Shown here piece by piece: positions 57,386-64,000 of a stretch of 64,000 nt of DNA. The stretch comes from Brassica napus (lineage: Eukaryota > Streptophyta > Magnoliopsida > Brassicales > Brassicaceae), in assembly GCF_020379485.1 (NCBI RefSeq), contig NC_063448.1, positions 43,843,218 to 43,907,217 on the forward strand, given 5' to 3'. The notes under the pieces are model-generated. The model searched no databases. It was given only the letters and a program-made list of their open reading frames with translations, and was not told the DNA's origin. Position numbers and translations under genes: made by a program. Positions within the stretch are counted from its first letter, which is position 1. Each line of letters begins with the position of its first letter.

Positions 57386-58233
57386 CCTCAAACTTTGCTT
57401 TACAATCTCTTCGTACGTAGACGATTCTGAGCATTTGCCACTCTCTCTCTCTTCCTTTTTAAATTTTTTTAATTATTTTAAGCACAAGACACTTAATGAG
57501 AAACTGCCACTAATGGTGGTCTAAATAACTTATGTATTGTGAAATTATTATACTGTAGAAACGACCAATTAAATAAGCACCATTACCAAAACATGAACTA
57601 CTTTTATTTTATTTTCTTAAAACAGGTTTTATGGTGACCAAAAAAATGGTGAACACTTAGTTAATGATAAAGATTTCCTATCACAATTAAAGTGAGCTAT
57701 ATTCCTAAACTAAGATCGAAACCACTTCAGCTATTAATGTGATCTTCAACTTTTTGGACAAGTGATCAGTTATATTCTTAAATTACCAACAGTACTAAAG
57801 TGATAACAGACTAATTTGCTCAGAGATATACTGTTAGTTCACATCAGTAAGCAAAACGAAATACTCATCTAGTTTTAACGAATATAATTTGTTGGTTAAA
57901 CTTAAAAAGGAATAGAATCCAAAGAGTTGGTGTGCAAAGGGTAAAAAGACAAATAAGAGCTGAGAGTAAAAGCAGTCAAAAACAGAGTGGTTTAGTGACA
58001 GTGAGGCAAAGCTTCTTAGTTCTTACACATCCATGTCTCAGATCATATGCTCTAAAACCTTCCCACGTTCTTTCACATGCATGCTCTTCCATTTTTTTTG
58101 TTTCTATTTCTTTATATATTATATTATTCTATATATAGTAATGTGTTTTATTTCCTCGATTTTCTGTTGTCTTTAAAGAAAAGTGTTGGGTTTGCCTATA
58201 ATTGGTATAGGATCCAAGGCTAGAACCAATCTT
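57386..58233. other. Intergenic
   Basis: AT-rich. At 58020-58140 an RY-like CATGCATG and a TATA-rich run occur, but no gene follows that I can identify. Confidence 0.35.
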
Positions 58234-58525
58234 CTTCTTTTTTTTTCCTTCTCAAGTGTATCGATTAATAAGTTTTTTTCCGAAATGATAATATTATTAT
58301 AAATTTAAAAACCCGATAAACGAGAATACAATCTCGATTTCATCCAAAATTTATTTAGATTCAAATATCATAAACGAGCTTTCGCATCAGCCACCTAAAT
58401 CGGCGCGTTCCGCTCGTCTATTCCATAATCCCCAGATAGCCAATTTCCGCTCTCAAATGTTGTCGATAGCCCCGTAAAATGTGGGTTTAACCTTGTTTCC
58501 TCGGATGTCGGTGTTCTTGGCACAA
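58234..58525 (-). mobile_element. Small poly(A) retroposon with 14-bp target duplication
   Basis: CTAGAACCAATCTT occurs at 58220-58233 and 58526-58539. The left end inside is a T-rich run (CTTCTTTTTTTTTCC), which is an A-tail on the minus strand. 292 bp, no coding sequence. SINE-like or a truncated LINE. Confidence 0.65.
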
Positions 58526-58539
58526 CTAGAACCAATCTT

Positions 58540-59542
58540 TGATACACCGTTGCTACTCCGGAAAGCTAAATTGTCATTCTTTCAACCAATTTTGAACTTC
58601 ACTCCGGCAATGGTATAACACTATCTCATACCGGTTGAGCTATACATTTTATTTATTATACAATCAAATAAATTGCTTATACATTAATTATATATATATA
58701 TATATATGAACAGCTGTTCTCATTAGTCGTGAGAATGGAGGTAGTTCATTTGATTATTCTCTTGAAACCTTTTGGATTTTATTGAAATCAAATCAAATTA
58801 CATGGTACAAGTATTATAATTTATCGTTTCTTAATCCATAAAATAGTTGTGACTTTGTCCCTTGTATATATGTCGCTAGGTTTACAGACAGCATATTAAT
58901 AGTTAACTATTTTGCAAGATTTAAGAACGTTATCTTTTATATTTTGATAGTACAAGTAAAAGTTGGAATATACAGTATGTTGTCTAGCTATCATTTAATG
59001 ATGCAATGACCTCTAAGTTTCGGTCTATGTGAACATTTGGATTATATATTATTAGCTTTTTAAAAGTGTTTAGTACAAAGTAAAAACTACTTTGTTAAAA
59101 GGTTCAAATTCAAAACATGAGAGTGGTAACTTTTAATAGAGGTGGTCATGGAGTAACTATTGGGGATTTTGGTGGTATCCATGATCCACCGTTTAATTCG
59201 GATTGAATCAACTTTAATGAATATTTTGCTCAATTCTAACTTTTAGCACTATTGGAATATTTATGATGAAGTTAGAACAAATGTCCAAGATTATTTGTGA
59301 TTCGAGCACATGCTATCTGTAGGTTCGTATCAAAAACTAACGACAATGTGTATTATGATCCAAACTAGATATTCTAAATTTTTCCAAGTCAGTGAAATAC
59401 TAAATGTTAAAAAAAAAAGAGAAAAGAAGTCAGTGAAATACATCATTGTCCTTGAAATGTGAATACATTGCATAAATGCGTATGTCCACTAATCAATTCG
59501 ATGTTATATCCGTTTTAGTAGCGAAAGGTTCACAAACCACTA
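58540..59542. other. Intergenic
   Basis: AT-rich; nothing recognised. Confidence 0.4.
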
Positions 59543-59789
59543 CTCCCTCCGGTCCGAAATGCAAGATCTTTAGAATAATTTTTATGTACCAATATATAAG
59601 ATGTTTTTATCTTTCTAGGTAACTTTAAGTTTATCAAAAACTGTATAATCAATAAAATTTAATAGTTCTATTTTGTAATTGGTTGAATAGTTTTTAGTTT
59701 ATAATTTTAATGATATATTTTAGGTAAAAAATAATTTTCTTCATAAGTATGTAATACCCAAAACATTTTACATTTCAGAACAGAAAGAA
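59543..59789. mobile_element. Stowaway-like MITE
   Basis: It starts CTCCCTCCGGTCCGAAATGC and ends in a weak complement (CATTTCAGAACAGAAAG). The interior TGTAATTGGTTGAATAGTTT is the reverse complement of part of the MITE at 53870-54158, so both belong to one family. Confidence 0.6.
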
Positions 59790-61227
59790 TATTTAAATAA
59801 TAATCCTACCACCCAAGATTCAAAATGTCAAATGCTAACACCCAAAGTATTTAAAATGTCAAATGAAAAAAAAAAAATCAACAGAAGCGCTAAAATATGA
59901 GACTTTATCCGTGACTTTTTCCTAACTTTATAAAAAACATAAGTTTCGAACTTTTTACCAAAAAATAAGAAAAGGGCATATCTTATAAGCGAAGGGATTG
60001 CGAATTTTGGAACATGATGTGCCCACTACAAAAGGATAACAATCATGAATCATATATTCAATTCAACAATCCTACTTGTCCAATACATGAAAACACTAAT
60101 AAATAATACATTACATAAATTACTTATACTTATACTTATTATAAAAAAGTGGAAATGAAAAGAAGGAAAACGTAGACAGTTGTGATCTGAAAAACCAAAA
60201 AAAGGTCATTAATTTAACCAAAAGCAGAAAGTTAGTCCCCGAACATTGAAAGAGGGTCAAAATGGACCCTCACCTTCATTTTCAAGAAGTCATCCCCACA
60301 GCATTCAATTAAATACACCAAAATAAATATTCTAGGATTTAATGAAGGTTTAAGAAGTAAGTATCTTTCATTAAATATGACACGGTTTTCAATGGAAGCA
60401 TGTGTTAAACCAATTGCACAAACTATTTGTATATGAAATTGCTAAAACCATGAAAATGAGATTTTAGAGTGTGAATTGTCATAAATGTGGCCGTGTGTGT
60501 GGACTCGACTCTAGAGGGGTCATCTTACTCTTTCATTATTTGCCAAACAAGTAGGATATGTTCACATTATTAACTTATTATTACTATGAATTAATGATAA
60601 ATCAATACTATTAAAACACCAAAATGTTCATATTATCTTGATGAATATGAAACCTGTGAACATTATCTTGATGAATGTGAAACCTTATTTGATTTATTCT
60701 CTTTAGACTCTTTCTTATTTTGTTCACAGTATATTCTTCACTTTCTTCTACAAGTGGATGGGATCACGGCAGAGAAAGCAGATAAGAAAAAGCTAAAAAG
60801 AAACCAAACATATCTCCATAGATTGAAAAGAAAGATGAACAATATCAAGATTCGTCGTTAGACAATTGATTTAACACACTTAATGGTAGAAGTAAAAGCA
60901 GCAGGCAATTCTCCTTCTCTTGCCTTCACCTTACTCAAAATATTGAAGGTGAGAATTAAAGAAAAACTCAAACTGAAAACCAAATCCAAACTCCATACCA
61001 TTATCATGTGACTAGTGAAAAAAGAAGAAGATCCATTTGGATCCAGTTTGAACCATTGTCTTCCGTTATGCTAATAAACCTGATTCCTAATCCAATGAAG
61101 CTCGCTAAAAAGGGTTAGCTTGAGTTACCGGCATATAAACACATTGCATCTAATCTTAGAATCGCCAATCATCATCAGCTAATGCTACCTTCAAGGGTTG
61201 TTTTAGTCATAAGCTTTAGACATCAAC
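59790..61227. other. Intergenic and 3' region of the DUF620 gene
   Basis: No gene is visible. A ~29-bp imperfect tandem duplication (TATCTTGATGAAT(A/G)TGAAACC) lies at 60630-60685. The last ~150 bp before 61227 are likely 3' UTR (minus strand). Confidence 0.4.
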
Positions 61228-62786
61228 CTAGCGGTTAGCTTCAAAGCTCCCATTCTCCAATGCTGCAACTTTAGCCCTGTGAGCAGCAGACAACACGACA
61301 GCATTATTGTTCTTCCCTATCTCCTCTTGTGGGTATTCGGTTACAGAACCGGTCTTTAAATCAGCTGGCGGTATAAAGCAATCAAGAGACAGACCAGGAA
61401 CATTAAACGCAACTTCCTCAATGGTCCAGCTCTCTTCCATCTTAGTCCTCGTGTGGCTCATCGCCTCTTCCCCAAACCTGAAAAGCGTCACAACCGAGTG
61501 TCCTGAGTGAGCGATCATGATCCCTTCCACCTGGCGATAATCGTCTAGGGACGAGTTGTAAGTTGTCTCCCAGAAAACAGTATCTCCACCGTTGGATTGG
61601 ATCCTGGTCAGATGCGAGTCCTCGATGTGAACCAAGAGTCCAGTTTTCTGACTAAAGTAGCCGGAAAGGACGTGTCTTATGATCTCAGCTGGTCCTTCAC
61701 TCCTCGCCTTCAGCGTCTCAGGGTCAGTGCATAGCTTGAGGATAAAGCAATCTTCACCGTTCACATTCTTTTCTCCTATACACTTGGCCTCCGCAAACAT
61801 GGCAGCAGTAGTCCTCGGATCAAGCCCCTGAGATCACCCACACACCCAAAAAAAAAATCACTATTTGATCTCGTAGATTTGGATCTTGAAGATTTTTTAC
61901 CTGAAGCCCACGGCGGAGAGGCCTAACGGGTCCTTTAGCGGAGTGAGAACCAAGCCAAGGAGTGTGTCGCCACACGAGCTTCCCGTTACAGCCAGCACGA
62001 ACTTTATTACCACCAACAGAGAGCTCAACGTACCACATGTCCGGATCCATCTGCCAGAGAACGAAACCGCCGCTCTCAGCCTTCGACGGGTTCCGGTTCC
62101 TAACGGTTCTTGAAGCAGTTTCGATCTCGGAAGTGATCATCTTGAGCTTCCCCATAGCGTAAGCGTTCTTGACGGAGCTCTGAAGCTTCTGTCCGCCAGA
62201 AGCCGCAGTGTACTGTTGGAGAATGTACTGAGCAGACGATGTCTCCTGCAAAAAACGAAACGATGACGTCACTCTTTCACCAAAAAACGAGACCCTCTGA
62301 GAGAGAGAGAGAGAGAGAGAGGCTTACGATTGGAGTGTTTTTGATGCTGAGATGAGGCAAAGGATCGGAGGAAGAGACGTGGATGGGAGCGAGAGGAGCT
62401 CCCATGACTCCTAAAAGAAGCCTCAGATCATTTCTCCGACAAACGGCAGTCGCGGCGACGGAAGGAGCGCGTGACAGCTGTCCCTTGACCCAGTGGCCTA
62501 GACCCGACCCGAGCCGTTTCGAGTCTCCTACGTTCTCTCCTCCTCCTATTCCTCCTTCTTCGTCTGGATCGGGGCCTTCCATCACAGGTCTCAAGCTTCC
62601 GGATCTCCCGATTGAAAACTCCGGCTGAGACAGACAGTACCCGCCGGCGGTGGAGCTCTTCTTCCCCCAGGAGAGAGCTTTCATCGGGGAGCTAGACCGA
62701 GCGGGGCTAACTGAGCGAGACCGAGCCCTTGAACGTGCCGGAGAGAGACCTCTGAGAGCAGAGAAAAATCCTTGCTTTTTCTCCAT
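61228..62786 (-). CDS. DUF620 family protein, three exons, complete
   Basis: Exons are 62786-62328, 62245-61901 and 61827-61228. All junctions are GT/AG (ATC|GTAAGC...TTGCAG|GAG; CAG|GTAAAA...CTCAG|GGG). Exon lengths of 459, 345 and 600 nt are all multiples of three, giving 467 residues. The N-terminus MEKKQGFFSALRGLSPARSR is basic and Ser/Arg-rich; then HWVKGQLSRAPS. The conserved body has YILQQYTAASGGQKLQSSVK, YAMGKLKM, GGFVLWQMDPDMWYVELSVG, GCNGKLVWRHTPWLG, RGLQ|GLDPRTTA and FWETTYNSSLDDYRQVEGIM. This is the plant DUF620 family, whose function is unknown. The start at 62786 is chosen since family-like sequence begins there; an upstream in-frame Met (62900) would add 38 atypical residues. 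Confidence 0.9.
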
Positions 62787-63120
62787 TTTTCCAAAAAAAC
62801 TCTGTTTCTTCTCTTCTTCTTCGCAACGTAAGCTTAGCACTACACACTTGAGAGCACTCAGAGAAGAAAGTTTTGATTTTTTTGTTCCGAGTCCTCGCAA
62901 GTGACCCGGAGAAAGAGAGAGTCTGTTTAATTTTAAGAACGGAGAGAGAGAGAGAGAGGGGAAAGCGAGAAGACAGAGATCTCCGGGTGAAATGACTATT
63001 TTGCCCTCTGTTTGTTAGCGGAATCTCCAGGTGGGAAAGACCACGCGCTCCCTGATGATACACGCGTTGATACGCGCGCAGAGGATATATTCTTTCCAAC
63101 CTGGCTACCATGATGGACAC
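62787..63120 (-). promoter_or_regulatory. 5' leader and promoter region of the DUF620 gene
   Basis: On the minus strand it is a pyrimidine-rich leader with a (CT)n run at 62940-62960 (GAGAGAGAGAGAG on plus); another (CT)n run opens intron 1 (62299-62320). Such CT tracts near transcription starts are common in plants. No certain TATA box is seen. Confidence 0.45.
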
Positions 63121-63517
63121 GTGGACGGAGAGAGATTGCGAGTTTTCTGGTTTGACCGTACTCGCAGTAGTGTTGGAGTTTTGTGAGGTTCGCGCCGTTA
63201 AGAGTAGTGGTGGATGGCTATTGATTCTGAATTTCTGATGTTCTTTTTTTTAACAGTCGCATTGAAAAAAAATGTTGCAGCGGTAAATTAGGGATATGTT
63301 TGTTACTATTTTTTTTAATAAACTGCATAAATTCGCTTTGTACTCCCCGTCTTGCAATTTTATCTGACCAAAAATGATTTCCCAAATTCTTTCTTCTGTA
63401 CTGTTCTTAAAACATTTCTATAAATGTTTCTTGCCAAAAATTGTTGGTCTCTTCTGATGGTTGGTATAGTAACTGTTTACTGTCGATGGTTTATAAATTT
63501 CATTTTTATGGGTTTAA
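63121..63517. other. Intergenic
   Basis: No gene is visible between the DUF620 promoter and the LINE 3' end. Confidence 0.4.
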
Positions 63518-64000
63518 ATTTTTTTTTTTTCATTGACGTCGAATGGTCATTTTATTACTCAAGCTTGAGGTGGTATGAATAGCCAAACCGGAATAGAATA
63601 ACCAATAAAATGTAACTTTTTGTGGAAGGATCTAGCAGTCTTAGCTAAAAAGTCTGAAATCTGGTTGTGCGCTCGTGGAACATGGATGATGTTGAAATTC
63701 GGGAAGCATATCTGTAGCGTCTCTATCCTCTCCAATTCTGTCGCAAAGTTTGGCAAAGCCTCAGGTTCCTTTATCATTGCAATCAGCTCCTTACAGTCTG
63801 TTAGAAGCTCAGACATGTTGAATGTTAAAGCATATTCTCCATCGCCCATCGCAGTGTTTCTACTTCCGAATGCAAGGCTGATTCGCGTCGAGTGAAATTT
63901 CTTGTTCTCATAAGTTGAATGTTCTCATCACTGTCCATATAGACCCATCCGCATCCACTAAAGTGAGCAGAGGATGTCCAAGACTCATCTAACAAGCAAA
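63518..64000 (-). mobile_element. LINE 3' end with RNase H-like (RVT_3) domain, running off the window
   Basis: On the minus strand, FSGCGWVYMDSDENIQLMRT at ~63955 leads into the helix SEVETLRWAMENM. Then, one frame over, ELLTDCKELIAMI, FPNFNIIHVPRAHNQISDFL and AKTARSF follow. That is the RNase H-like end common in plant LINE proteins and their domesticated or fragment copies. A stop (63559), a short 3' UTR and an A-run (T-run on plus at ~63520-63530) follow, giving the retroposon 3' end. A one-base shift near 63850 breaks the frame. Confidence 0.75.

Noticed and set aside
57932..58138. Small gene with RY and TATA motifs nearby
   Set aside because: The frame has no recognised motif, and RY/TATA words are frequent by chance in AT-rich DNA.

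Overview
This is plant nuclear DNA, almost certainly from the mustard family (Brassicaceae). The retained host genes are crucifer-like: a polyamine transporter of the PUT4 type, a DUF620 gene, and F-box genes with an FBA-type C-terminal half. The mobile elements point the same way: an Emigrant-type MITE, crucifer-style Helitrons, and a Tat-lineage gypsy element with a reverse-strand extra ORF. The non-coding DNA is AT-rich, the introns have GT-AG borders, and there are no bacterial-style operons. Genus and chromosome cannot be fixed from sequence alone; a Brassica-like genome is my inference.

Layout. 1-10491 is the 3' nine-tenths or so of a decayed Tat-lineage gypsy retrotransposon (gag, protease, RT, RNase H, second RNase H, integrase, reverse-strand accessory ORF, 3' LTR). 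It landed in an F-box gene whose stub is 10492-10665. 11140-19622 is a gene-free repeat zone: a Stowaway-like MITE, a Helitron remnant with ~165-bp subrepeats, two head-to-tail Helitrons (the first carries four exons of an SGT1-like gene), and a nested TTA-flanked MITE cluster. 19799-20699 is an F-box/jacalin chimeric pseudogene. 20949-28445 is a copia element lacking most of gag; its 5' LTR holds another Helitron. 28446-29939 is a small F-box patch joined to an inverted copy of a related copia LTR plus leader.

30490-41160 holds two related F-box genes, both broken. The first is split by an 892-bp TIR element flanked by TAA. Upstream of it are a poly(A) retroposon with 18-bp target duplications and a 6.1-kb non-autonomous LTR element that keeps only gag (TR-GAG type). 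42636-44600 is a probable Helitron remnant with an RPA-like single-strand-binding gene. 46735-47445 is a LINE fragment between 50-bp direct repeats.

47690-50830 is the polyamine transporter gene, broken in its coding sequence by a 684-bp TRIM element with perfect 5-bp target duplications. 50831-61200 is mostly intergenic and AT-rich. It contains one small two-exon LEA-like gene, several MITEs, and a MULE-type element with an internal telomere-like array. 61228-62786 is a complete three-exon DUF620 gene, the best-preserved gene in the window. A LINE 3' end runs off the right edge.

The left ~47 kb is an F-box cluster that has acted as a sink for mobile elements; the right third is gene-containing DNA with small insertions. 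Nothing here looks like a multi-gene pathway. The most interesting points are gene capture by a Helitron, a TRIM inside a transporter exon, dated nesting (full and empty sites side by side), and the F-box/jacalin chimera.
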